DNA from: Methanobacteriota archaeon | GTDB lineage: Archaea; Thermoplasmatota; Poseidoniia; Poseidoniales; Thalassarchaeaceae | Direction: 5' to 3' | Assembly (NCBI GenBank): GCA_016845365.1 | Contig: JAERST010000006.1 | Span: 1 to 54,720, forward strand | DNA length: 54,720 bases | Notes under the pieces: model-generated | What the model was told of the DNA's origin: nothing | The model's database searches: none | Seen by the model: only the letters and a program-made list of their open reading frames with translations | Translations under genes and position numbers: made by a program | Part shown: positions 25,373-32,812 of the stretch, piece by piece | How positions within the stretch are numbered: position 1 is the stretch's first letter | Layout: every line of letters begins with the position of its first letter

Positions 25373-27220
25373 TCAGTCCTCCTCGTGTAGGTCGTCGGCG
25401 TCGAGTAGAGCCTTGAGTTCATCATCTATTGGCGGATATTTTCGATGCTCGATGTTCATTGAGCCATCTTCTCCCTGGGCGATGACCGAGTTGATCTTGC
25501 CCCAGTGCTTGTGGTCCGGGACAGGGAAGTCATCGCGGGTGTGTCCGCCGCGGGATTCCTCACGCTCAAGTGCTGCTAGTGCGCACATGCGCGAGACATC
25601 GAGCATTGCGCTCAATTCGAGTGCTTGATGCCAGCCCGGATTGTAGATTCTCGAACCTCCCGGGCTGGTAACAGCCGCACGAACCTCAAGTTCGTCAAGG
25701 TCGGTCAGTGCTTCTTCTAGCAATTTTCCAGTGCGGATGATTCCGACCTTTTCTTGCATCATCTCGCGCAAATCCTCGACCACCTTGGCCGGATTTTCAC
25801 CGCCCTCGCGGGTGAACGGAGCAAGCGTCTCGGCGATGACATCGGCGATTTCAGCCTCGTCGATATCGGCGAAGCCGTCGGTCTCAGCCGCCCGCTTCGC
25901 CGCACTCTCACCAGCAATCTTACCGAATACGATGAGGTCGGTCAGCGAATTGCCGCCCAATCGGTTAGCACCGTGCAGACCGGTCGCCGCTTCTCCAGCG
26001 GCGTACAATCCAGCAATAGTCGATTCTTGACTCTCCGAATCGACCTTGACTCCGCCCATGACATAGTGAGCGGTCGGCCCAACTTCCATCGGCGTCTTGG
26101 TGATATCAACCGCAGCCAATTCCTTGAATTGATGATACATTCCTGGCAATTTCTTCTTGACATCTTCTGGAGTTCTCCATGAAATGTCGAGGTAAGCCCC
26201 GCCGTGCTCGCTAGCACGTCCAGCCTCACGCTCGGAATTGATCGCCTTCGCAACAACGTCACGAGTGAGCAGTTCAGGCGGGCGACGCTTGGTGGCTAAC
26301 TTGCCAGAGATAACCTCGTCAACCCACTCAAGGGCTTCCTTCTCAGTATCCGCAAATTCGTCTTTGTACATGTCAGGGACATAGTCGAACATGAATCGCT
26401 TCCCTTCCGAATTGGTCAACATGCCGCCTTCGCCACGAACACCCTCGGTGACGAGAATACCCTTCACGCTCGGCGGCCAAATCATGCCCGTCGGATGGAA
26501 TTGAACGAATTCCATATCGCCTATCTCAGCACCAGCCCAGTAAGCGAGGGCATGACCCTCTCCGGTGTACTCCCACGAACCCGAGCAAACCGCCCAGCAA
26601 CGGGTGATTCCGCCGGTTGCGAGAACGATTGACTTGGCCTTGAATAGGTGCAGAGAACCATCGTTGCGGTCGTAGGCAAAGCAGCCGGTGACCGCCCCAT
26701 CACTCGTGAAAAGGCGGCGAACGGTGAATTCCATGAAGACATCCATTCCCATGTGAACGCCCTTTTCTTGCAGGGTTCGAATCAACTCGAGGCCGGTCGC
26801 ATCTCCGATGTGAGCGAGCCTCGGATAAGTGTGGCCGCCGAAGTTACGCTGACTGGTCAGACCCTTCGGCGTCCTATCGAAAACAGCGCCCCAGGTCTCC
26901 AATTCACGAATGCGATCAGGAGCCTGTTGCGCGTGAATCCTCGCCATTCTCCAATCGTTCAGGTACTTCCCGCCCTTCATCGTGTCACGGAAGTGAACCT
27001 GCCAATTATCGCGAGGATCCTTGTTGCCAAGAGCAGCAGCGGCCCCACCTTCAGCCATCACCGTGTGGGCCTTACCCAACATCGACTTGCAGACGAGCGC
27101 CACGCTCGCACCCTCTTGACTAGCAGCGATCGCGGCGCGAAGACCGGCGCCTCCGGCGCCGATCACGACCACGTCGTGCTCGTGAACAGTATAGCTCTCA
27201 TCGGTCAAATCGTAGCGCAT
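25373..27220 (-). CDS. sdhA: Succinate dehydrogenase flavoprotein subunit
   Basis: This subunit oxidises succinate to fumarate with covalently bound FAD. The Rossmann motif VVVIGAGGAGLRAA lies near residue 20. KAHTVMAEGGAAA follows, whose His is the expected FAD attachment point. FVQFHPTG, TEGVRGEGG and GLHGANRLGGNSLTD, all conserved in the family, come later. The length of 615 residues is typical. I use the ATG at 27220, whose first base overlaps the last base of the sdhC stop in TGATG; a GTG one codon upstream is possible. The three genes are transcribed as sdhC-sdhA-sdhB. Confidence 0.94.
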   Translation of the reverse strand: MRYDLTDESYTVHEHDVVVIGAGGAGLRAAIAASQEGASVALVCKSMLGKAHTVMAEGGAAAALGNKDPRDNWQVHFRDTMKGGKYLNDWRMARIHAQQAPDRIRELETWGAVFDRTPKGLTSQRNFGGHTYPRLAHIGDATGLELIRTLQEKGVHMGMDVFMEFTVRRLFTSDGAVTGCFAYDRNDGSLHLFKAKSIVLATGGITRCWAVCSGSWEYTGEGHALAYWAGAEIGDMEFVQFHPTGMIWPPSVKGILVTEGVRGEGGMLTNSEGKRFMFDYVPDMYKDEFADTEKEALEWVDEVISGKLATKRRPPELLTRDVVAKAINSEREAGRASEHGGAYLDISWRTPEDVKKKLPGMYHQFKELAAVDITKTPMEVGPTAHYVMGGVKVDSESQESTIAGLYAAGEAATGLHGANRLGGNSLTDLIVFGKIAGESAAKRAAETDGFADIDEAEIADVIAETLAPFTREGGENPAKVVEDLREMMQEKVGIIRTGKLLEEALTDLDELEVRAAVTSPGGSRIYNPGWHQALELSAMLDVSRMCALAALEREESRGGHTRDDFPVPDHKHWGKINSVIAQGEDGSMNIEHRKYPPIDDELKALLDADDLHEED

Positions 27221-28092
27221 CACAAACCACCCCAGAGGACGATGTCAGTCCAGCCAAAGAGCGGGTCGGTGCAGGCGTAGACGTAGAAATCGGCGAACAT
27301 GACCCAGAAGAGGGAGTAGAGAGCCCATTCCTTGTGCTTCTCGTTGAGCTTGGTCGAAAACTTCCACATCTTGTACTTCAGACGTGCCATCGGCGTGCCA
27401 GTCCAATCGTTCGAAGCGCCTCCGACGACGTGCCGGAATGCGTGACAACCCAGCGTATAGCCCGTCAGGAGGATGACGTTCAGCAGGAGTACGAGGGTAC
27501 CGACGCTGACTCCGTAGGCGTGAGCGTCGCCCTCATGGAAATTGATTGAAAGCCAGACATCGAATGTCAGAATCGGTAGGTAAGCGAGTGCTGCGTACAT
27601 GAAGTAGCGGTGCAGATTCTGGACGACGAGTAAGCCGGTCTCGCCGGAGTACTCGTCCCAAGGCTTGGATACCGCGCAACCGGTTGGTTGCTGCATGAAT
27701 GCGCGGTAGTAGGCCTTGCGGTAATAGTAGCAAGTTCCGCGGAAGCCGGCTGGGAAGATGAGGATGAACATAGCCGGCGACATCCACTGGATTTGTTGAG
27801 GCATCCAGGAATGCTCGCCGGGGATGATTAGAGGAGAGAATAGCGGGCTTAGGACGTGAGCGTGATTCTCCTCGATCGCCATGGTGCCATTACCATGTCC
27901 GACGCCCGCTGAAAGGCCGAACTCAGAGAAGATCCAGAAGTCGGCCTCCATGAATCCGCGCCATGTTGCATAGAGAACCATGATGCCCAGATATGCAGCC
28001 ATGGCGCTGGGGCCTTTCCACCATTGGTCGACTCTATCGGTTGCTCCGAATCCCTTCTTCATCGGAAGGGGGAAGGTGATGCCTTGACTCAT
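27220..28092 (-). CDS. sdhC: Succinate dehydrogenase membrane anchor, Sdh1-like
   Basis: The 290-residue membrane protein has five hydrophobic segments. It contains FPAGFRGTCYYYRKAYYRAF and QNLHRYFMY, with ACTDP near the C-terminus. This set resembles the single large anchor protein found next to sdhA and sdhB in mycobacteria and other actinobacteria (Sdh1 type), rather than the small SdhC/SdhD pair. It probably carries electrons from the iron-sulfur subunit to a quinone; His residues in helices could bind haem. The ATG at 28092 has GGTGTGAGG directly before it, which I prefer over an in-frame ATG 12 codons upstream. It is the first gene of the operon. Confidence 0.8.
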   Translation of the reverse strand: MSQGITFPLPMKKGFGATDRVDQWWKGPSAMAAYLGIMVLYATWRGFMEADFWIFSEFGLSAGVGHGNGTMAIEENHAHVLSPLFSPLIIPGEHSWMPQQIQWMSPAMFILIFPAGFRGTCYYYRKAYYRAFMQQPTGCAVSKPWDEYSGETGLLVVQNLHRYFMYAALAYLPILTFDVWLSINFHEGDAHAYGVSVGTLVLLLNVILLTGYTLGCHAFRHVVGGASNDWTGTPMARLKYKMWKFSTKLNEKHKEWALYSLFWVMFADFYVYACTDPLFGWTDIVLWGGL

Positions 28093-28249
28093 CCTCACAC
28101 CTGACGCGCGAAGCGCGTTGCCTACCATCCATAAGCAATTGCATTGGACTCGTTCGGGGGGTGTGGTGCACGGCTCGTCTGAGGACTACAAGCCCCGCTC
28201 GTCCGGCCCCAGGTTCAAGACGGTCGACTCGGCTGCCTAATCGATTCGG

Positions 28250-28363
28250 ATGAGTGCGCTCGGCGGTGACATCGAAACCAGCATTTGTCCCAATTGTGGT
28301 CATCTGCCTGGAGCTTGGTTGCCCGGGCTTCCTTGTCCCGAGTGTGGCGAACCACTGTTGTGA
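28250..28363 (+). CDS. Mini zinc-ribbon protein of 37 residues
   Basis: This short frame runs from ATG to TGA and encodes MSALGGDIETSICPNCGHL, then a Pro/Gly-rich stretch, then CPECGEPLL. The two CPxCG knuckles, 14 residues apart, form a zinc ribbon. It was found by eye and is too short for most gene finders. Support for coding comes from a second copy of its last 20 codons at 28472-28534, which differs at six bases, all synonymous. It is divergent from the sdh operon and upstream of the M28 peptidase. Its function is unknown; small zinc ribbons often bind nucleic acid or proteins. Confidence 0.6.
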   Translation: MSALGGDIETSICPNCGHLPGAWLPGLPCPECGEPLL

Positions 28364-28471
28364 CAACAGCGTCCTTGCTTACAACCGACGAGACATTCCC
28401 ACGAATTCAAGCGAAATTGAGTAGGCCTCGAAAGAGGCCGCTTTCATGGCCCTCCGACGAAGGAGGAGGGG

Positions 28472-28534
28472 CATCTGCCTGGAGCTTGGTTGCCCGGCCT
28501 TCCCTGTCCCGAGTGTGGCGAACCTCTACTCTGA
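28472..28534 (+). pseudogene. Truncated second copy of the mini zinc-ribbon gene
   Basis: The last 20 codons and the stop of the gene at 28250-28363 are repeated here, encoding the same residues (HLPGAWLPGLPCPECGEPLL) with six base changes, none changing an amino acid. Upstream the frame has no start codon back to a stop at 28418-28420; instead there is a GGCCTC-GAAA-GAGGCC hairpin at 28424-28439. The first CPNCG knuckle is missing. It looks like a remnant of a second gene that was intact until recently. Confidence 0.6.
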
Positions 28535-28599
28535 ATCGCCTCGGTTTTGATGAATCAAGACGGTTGGACAACACACGCAGAGAAGCCGAGATGTTGAAA

Positions 28600-28617
28600 G
28601 TCGGCGCGAGAGCCGAC
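28600..28617 (+). promoter_or_regulatory. Hairpin just upstream of the M28 peptidase start
   Basis: GTCGGC at 28600-28605 pairs with GCCGAC at 28612-28617, ending five bases before the ATG at 28623. In the message it could sit on the ribosome binding region. A regulatory role is only inferred. Confidence 0.35.
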
Positions 28618-28622
28618 GAGCG

Positions 28623-30005
28623 ATGAAGTCTCGAGCATCGGTCGCCAGTGGAATCATTCTCCTGATGCTCGCATCATCATTGGCCGGCTGTTTCACAACC
28701 GGTAGTGCCGGCCCAAATTACGACCTCGAACTCGAGGTCGATTTCACCGACGCAGCCTCAGCCACCTACAAGCGCGGCGAAATGCACATCTTCGAATTAG
28801 AAGGAACAGGGACCCTAACCGTTCCACCAACAATCCTTCTCATCATCAACGGCAGCGTCGTCACCTCAGGAAGCATAACCCTTGACGACGCCAAAACCCA
28901 CGGCCACATCCTCATCCCACCAACCACCAATTCAGCAACAATCCAAATCGACGACCGAACCGTCGAAATCGAAACCATCGAAGGAAATCCAATCGTTTCT
29001 GGCGTCGAATGGTACGATCGAATGGAATTCATCACCAGCATTTGCTCAGACTCAACACAATGCGGCGCTTACGTCAACCGCTGGATGGGAACTCCAAACC
29101 CAGCTTTCGAGCGCGCCGCCAGCTATTTCGCAGGCCACTTCACCGGATTAGGCTACGAAACTCACATTCTTCGAGTCAACGACCACCTCAATCCAAGCCA
29201 GCCCGAGTCGTTGAACGTAATCGCTTGGAAACGCGGACGCAACGTATCGTGTGTGCAGGGCATGGGCGCGCACATGGATATCGCACCACCTGGCGGTCCT
29301 CCGGGCGGGGGAACTTACGAAGGGGCGTACGACAATACGGCTGGGACGGTCTCGATGATGCTCTTTGCCAAGGCTCTGGTGAACATGGAGGTCGAGTGCG
29401 ATACCTTCCTTGCATTGTGGTCAAGCGAAGAGGAGGGATTGAGGGGTTCGAACGCCTTTGCCAACAACCAGTGTTCGTACTGTCTTCCTCACGATAAGGA
29501 GCTGAAATTTTACATTAATATGGATATGATGGGCATCTCCTGGCCGGCTCATAAATCGAATGGAGATGCCTTTCCTTACCATGCTTGGTCGGGTCCTGAT
29601 AATGATCCTGATGTGAATGAAATGGAGATTACTGAGGTGATGGAATATGTCCACTGGGATGTGCTTGAAGCGCCGAGGAATCTGTCGATAAATGGCTCCT
29701 ACGGCGCTGGATGTGACCAGCATTGGGATGAGCATCAATCACATGTTTTTGATGTTCATGAGGATACTTTTGGGCGCTCCGATCACGTGACTTTTAGGAA
29801 TAAAGGAGCGCAGACGATTTTCCATCTTGGCGCCTATGATGATGATTACAGCGCCTATCATTCGCCATCCGACACCCTCGACAATATGGTCGCGGTTGTC
29901 GGCGGCGTAGAAGAGTTGCAAAAATCGATTGAATTCGTAATGTGGGCGGCCTATCTTGAATTCATTATTGCCGACCAAACTCCTTCTATCCACAATGTCG
30001 GTTGA
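28623..30005 (+). CDS. M28-family zinc aminopeptidase lipoprotein
   Basis: The 460 residues begin with a lipoprotein signal (helix then SLAGC), so it is probably anchored outside the cell membrane. The M28 metal ligands follow in order: GAHMD (His), AYDNTAG (Asp), SSEEEGLRGS (catalytic Glu and ligand Glu), NMDMMG (Asp), and a final His in YHSPSDT. The first 130 residues form a beta-rich domain without known motif. Cys pairs near residues 130-150 and 285-290 may form disulfides. It likely trims peptides from degraded proteins, which suits a protein-using marine heterotroph. The ATG at 28623 follows a small hairpin. Confidence 0.88.
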   Translation: MKSRASVASGIILLMLASSLAGCFTTGSAGPNYDLELEVDFTDAASATYKRGEMHIFELEGTGTLTVPPTILLIINGSVVTSGSITLDDAKTHGHILIPPTTNSATIQIDDRTVEIETIEGNPIVSGVEWYDRMEFITSICSDSTQCGAYVNRWMGTPNPAFERAASYFAGHFTGLGYETHILRVNDHLNPSQPESLNVIAWKRGRNVSCVQGMGAHMDIAPPGGPPGGGTYEGAYDNTAGTVSMMLFAKALVNMEVECDTFLALWSSEEEGLRGSNAFANNQCSYCLPHDKELKFYINMDMMGISWPAHKSNGDAFPYHAWSGPDNDPDVNEMEITEVMEYVHWDVLEAPRNLSINGSYGAGCDQHWDEHQSHVFDVHEDTFGRSDHVTFRNKGAQTIFHLGAYDDDYSAYHSPSDTLDNMVAVVGGVEELQKSIEFVMWAAYLEFIIADQTPSIHNVG

Positions 30006-30024
30006 TTTTCAGTAATCGGCATCG

Positions 30025-30440
30025 CCGCGCTACTCTCATTCACTCTCAGTTCCTGGGGAAGAGGCAAACCTTCCCAGTTCGCACGTCCATATGCTTCATG
30101 TTTGGTTGCACCTAGCGGGTGGCAAGCGCACGTGATCTAGCGGTAATCGCCGCAAGCGGCGATATCACAATGCGCGCGGCAAGCCGCGCTCTTCCAATAC
30201 AATCTCAGTTCCTGGGGAAGTGGCGAACCTTCACTCCCCCTCCCGTGTGTTTCATGTTCAGTTGCTCTTAGCGGGTGGCAAGCGCACGTGATCTAGCGGT
30301 AATCGCCGCAAGCGGCGATATCACAATGCGCGCGGCACGCCGCGCTACTCTCATTCACACTCACTTCTTGGGGATGTGGCAAACCTTCCCAGTTCGCACG
30401 CCCATATTCTTCATGGCCGGTTGGGTTATCCGAATAGCAC
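30025..30440. repeat. Three tandem units upstream of tRNA-Gly, two carrying tRNA 5' fragments
   Basis: Units starting with CCGCGCT at 30025, 30184 and 30340 share CTCA(G/C)TTC(C/T)TGGGGA and TAGCGGGTGGCAAGC or related text. The first two continue into GCGCACGTGATCTAGCGGT at 30126 and 30282, identical to the first 19 bases of the tRNA at 30441. They then switch to two hairpins (CGCCGC-AA-GCGGCG and GCGCGGC-AA-GCCGCGC). Unit spacing is 159 and 156 bases. The third unit leads into the intact tRNA. A TATA-like CCATAT at about 40 bases before the tRNA start is shared by units 1 and 3. Confidence 0.85.
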
Positions 30441-30515
30441 GCGCACGTGATCTAGCGGTTATGATACGAGGTTCCCAACCTCGTTACCCGGGTTCAAGTC
30501 CCGGCGTGCGCACCA
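30441..30515 (+). tRNA. tRNA-Gly (anticodon CCC)
   Basis: GCGCACG at the 5' end pairs with CGTGCGC at the 3' end, followed by discriminator A and an encoded CCA. The anticodon arm CGAGG-TTCCCAA-CCTCG gives anticodon CCC for glycine GGG codons. The T arm is CGGG-TTCAAGT-CCCG with a slightly wider stem, and the D arm contains TCTAGCGGTTATGA. All four arms fold. The gene is flanked on both sides by repeats that contain pieces of it. I see no intron. Confidence 0.95.
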
Positions 30516-30532
30516 ACCAACGACCTCAAGGC

Positions 30533-30810
30533 CACGTTCAATCGATGTGGAAAGTAATGTCCGAGTCGAGGTTCACGAGCGCGAGCGAGTGAATCGAGCG
30601 AGGTTGGCGTGCGCACCAGTTGTTCGAAACCCACGTTCAATCGATGTGGAAAGTAATGTCCGAGTCGAGATTCACGAGCATGAGCGAGTGAATAGAGCGA
30701 GGTTCGAAACCCACGTTCAATCGATGTAGAAAGTAATGTCCGAGTCGGGATTCGCGAGCGTCCGCGAGTGAAGCGAGCGAGGTTCGAAACCCACATTCAA
30801 TCGATGTGGA
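30533..30810. repeat. Tandem array of about 80-base units downstream of tRNA-Gly
   Basis: CAC(G/A)TTCAATCGATGT begins units at 30533, 30632, 30712 and 30792 (spacing 99, 80, 80). Each full unit carries AAAGTAATGTCCGAGTCG and GAGCGAGGTTCGAAACC. The first unit has an extra 19 bases including GGCGTGCGCACCA (30605-30617), the same as the 3' end of the tRNA-Gly with its CCA. Frames across the array (for example at 30547-30729) are repeat artefacts and not genes. Confidence 0.85.
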
Positions 30811-30826
30811 TATTTCCGGCCGCAGA

Positions 30827-30854
30827 CTGAATCGGTCGTGGCCGACCGATTCAG
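30827..30854. terminator. Perfect 12-base-pair hairpin after the tRNA repeat array
   Basis: CTGAATCGGTCG at 30827-30838 pairs exactly with CGACCGATTCAG at 30843-30854 around TGGC. Together with the next hairpin it separates the repeat array from the convergent aldehyde dehydrogenase gene. Termination is inferred from the position. Confidence 0.5.
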
Positions 30855-30866
30855 GCAAGGCCGGCC

Positions 30867-30897
30867 TTGATTTCCGCGCCGTCCGCGCGGAAATCAA
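30867..30897. terminator. Perfect 13-base-pair hairpin overlapping the aldehyde dehydrogenase stop
   Basis: TTGATTTCCGCGC pairs with GCGCGGAAATCAA around a five-base loop. The stop codon of the minus-strand gene lies in one arm. It is palindromic and would work on both strands. Confidence 0.55.
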
Positions 30898-32549
30898 GCG
30901 AGGGCGGAGTAGTCAGCATCTGCCTCTTCGAGCTCGATCTCATCGACATCCATCTGAGCCAATTGCAACTTGCCAGAGAGCTCGTCGTTGACAGCGTGCC
31001 AGTAGGAATAAGCCTCGATGACCCAGATTCCAGACTCGCGAGTACCGTTCCCGCTGCCCTTGACTCCACCGAATGGCAGGTGCGCCTCGGCTCCAGTCGT
31101 CGAGTTGTTGATGCCGGTCATTCCAGCCTTGATTCCAGTCTTGTAGCGGTAAGCCTCGAGTCGGTCATTGGTGTAGATTGCCGACGAGAGTCCGTACGGT
31201 GAGGCGTTTGCAAGGTGGAGCGCGTGGTCGAAATCGCGGGCCTTGACGATGGTGACAACCGGCCCGAAAATCTCCTCGTGGAAGCACTCCATATCTTCGG
31301 TTACGTCGGCGAAAACGTGTGGCCACATGTAGACTCCTACGCTTGCATCGCCGATGAAATTCGCAGGCTTGTTCTGGTTCGTAACACGACCTTCTCCCCA
31401 GAGTTTCGTGGCTCCGCTTGCCTCGCACATATCGATTCCCTTGAGGAAATCGACTGCGTATTTTTCCGACAGCATCGATCCGTAGAGGACTCCATCGTGA
31501 CGCATCGAGTCTCCGATTGCTGTCGACTTCACCTTGGCCATCAGGCGCTCGACGAATTCGTCGTAGATGTCTTCGTGAATGATTAGATTGCCAAGGCTTG
31601 TGCAGCGTTGGCCGGCTGTTCCGAAGCCGGCCCAATAAGCTCCCTCTACTGCGTTTTCGAGGTTTGCGGACGGCATGATGACGAGTGGGTTCTTACCGCC
31701 GAGTTCGAGTGAAGCGCTGACTAGGTTGCGGCCGCAAACCTCGCCGATCATCTTGCCGACAGCGGTGCTGCCAGTGAATGAAATCTTGTTTACCATCCCC
31801 AGGTCGACCGCGTCGACGAGGTGTTGTCCTGCACCGCTGCCCTTGCCGTGGACGAGGTTGATGACGCCGTCAGGCAGTCCGGCCTCGTGCATTAGGCGGG
31901 TTAGAGCGAAGGAGAGGAGTGGAGAGTCTTGGGGTGACTTCCAGACGCAGGTATTGCCGCACATGATCGCTGGAATCATCTTCCAGAATGGAACTGCGGA
32001 TGGGAAATTGCAGGCGTTGATGATTCCGCAAACACCGAGTGGGCGGCGGTAGGTGAAGAGTTCCTTATCGGGCAATTCCGAGTTGACCGTTTGCCCGTAT
32101 AGGCGGCGGCCTTCGGATTGGAAGAAGAGGCAGGTATCGATTGCTTCCTGAACTTCGCCGCCGCATTCTTTCACTGTCTTACCGATTTCACGCGCTTGCA
32201 AGCGAACGATGTCATCCTTGTGCTCCATCAGGAGTCGACCCATGTTGCCAATCACTTGACCACGGGTCGGTGCTGGAGTCGCCGCCCAGCCTGGGAAGGC
32301 TGCGCGAGCGGCTGCGAGTGCCGCGTGAACATCCTCTTTTGTTGAAAGTGGAAATTCGCCGAGGCAGTCGTCGAGCCAAGCAGGGTTGTGGCTGGTGAAG
32401 GTGGCGCCGTCGCTGGCGAGAGTGAGTTGTCCGTTGATGATATTGTAGCCGCGCACGGAGGGTGAACCGTTCGGATTATTCGAGTCGATGTATTCGAAGC
32501 CGGCCTCTAGAACATGGGTCATATTGCGCGCGACTCGCGAACCCGCCAT
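30894..32549 (-). CDS. NAD(P)-dependent aldehyde dehydrogenase
   Basis: The 551 residues form a full ALDH. GVCGIINACNFPSAVPFWKM contains the catalytic Asn, ISFTGSTAVGK binds the cofactor, LELGGKNP has the general-base Glu, and GFGTAGQRCTS has the nucleophile Cys. EEIFGPV comes next and HLPFGGVKGSGNG near the C-terminus. GTAGQRCT and the NSTTGAE loop are reminiscent of the ALDH7 (aminoadipate semialdehyde dehydrogenase) branch, but I cannot assign the substrate. I chose the ATG at 32549 with GGTGGATTC upstream. A longer frame from 32621 would start inside a dispersed repeat. It stands alone, convergent with the tRNA region. Confidence 0.88.
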   Translation of the reverse strand: MAGSRVARNMTHVLEAGFEYIDSNNPNGSPSVRGYNIINGQLTLASDGATFTSHNPAWLDDCLGEFPLSTKEDVHAALAAARAAFPGWAATPAPTRGQVIGNMGRLLMEHKDDIVRLQAREIGKTVKECGGEVQEAIDTCLFFQSEGRRLYGQTVNSELPDKELFTYRRPLGVCGIINACNFPSAVPFWKMIPAIMCGNTCVWKSPQDSPLLSFALTRLMHEAGLPDGVINLVHGKGSGAGQHLVDAVDLGMVNKISFTGSTAVGKMIGEVCGRNLVSASLELGGKNPLVIMPSANLENAVEGAYWAGFGTAGQRCTSLGNLIIHEDIYDEFVERLMAKVKSTAIGDSMRHDGVLYGSMLSEKYAVDFLKGIDMCEASGATKLWGEGRVTNQNKPANFIGDASVGVYMWPHVFADVTEDMECFHEEIFGPVVTIVKARDFDHALHLANASPYGLSSAIYTNDRLEAYRYKTGIKAGMTGINNSTTGAEAHLPFGGVKGSGNGTRESGIWVIEAYSYWHAVNDELSGKLQLAQMDVDEIELEEADADYSALA

Positions 32550-32598
32550 GAATCCACCGCATCGGCATTGAGAGTTCATGAATGGCGGTTTTGCGTCT

Positions 32599-32683
32599 AA
32601 CCACAGAGGCGCAGAGGGCACGGGGCACTGGATGGTGAGAACGAGTCGGAAGTTTCCTCAGAGTCTCTGTGTTCTCTGTGGTT
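32599..32683. repeat. Inverted repeat of the CACAGAG family in the gap before cdc48
   Basis: AACCACAGAGGCGCAGAG at 32599-32616 is matched in inverted form by CTCTGTGTTCTCTGTGGTT at 32665-32683, giving an element of about 85 bases. A further CACAGAG lies at 32689. Related text is at 18559. It lies in the 263-base divergent gap between the aldehyde dehydrogenase and cdc48 genes; the rest of this gap (32700-32812) holds the cdc48 promoter region with no further gene. Confidence 0.75.
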
Positions 32684-32812
32684 GATTCACAGAGTTGAAT
32701 CTCGATAGGTCGCTTACGGCTGTTCCGATAACCAGAATGAACGATTCGACACTGTGCGATTGGTGGGTTTAACAACCCCCGTTGTCGACAAGAGGTTGCA
32801 CGGAGGGCCAAT

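Noticed and set aside
28190-28250. tRNA-like text (GGTTCAAGAC) upstream of the zinc-ribbon gene
   Set aside because: The bases on both sides do not pair as a T arm, and no acceptor stem or anticodon arm can be formed.
28285-28626. 113-codon frame spanning both copies of the zinc-ribbon repeat
   Set aside because: In this frame a copy difference changes Ala to Pro, whereas in the zinc-ribbon frame all differences are silent. The zinc-ribbon frame is the coding one.
30533-30810. CRISPR array
   Set aside because: Units of 80 bases are repeated throughout, with no unique spacers and no cas gene near.
30547-30897. Short frames in the tRNA-Gly repeat array on both strands
   Set aside because: They consist of translated repeats (for example ESNVRVE...RVNRAR) and have no independent support.
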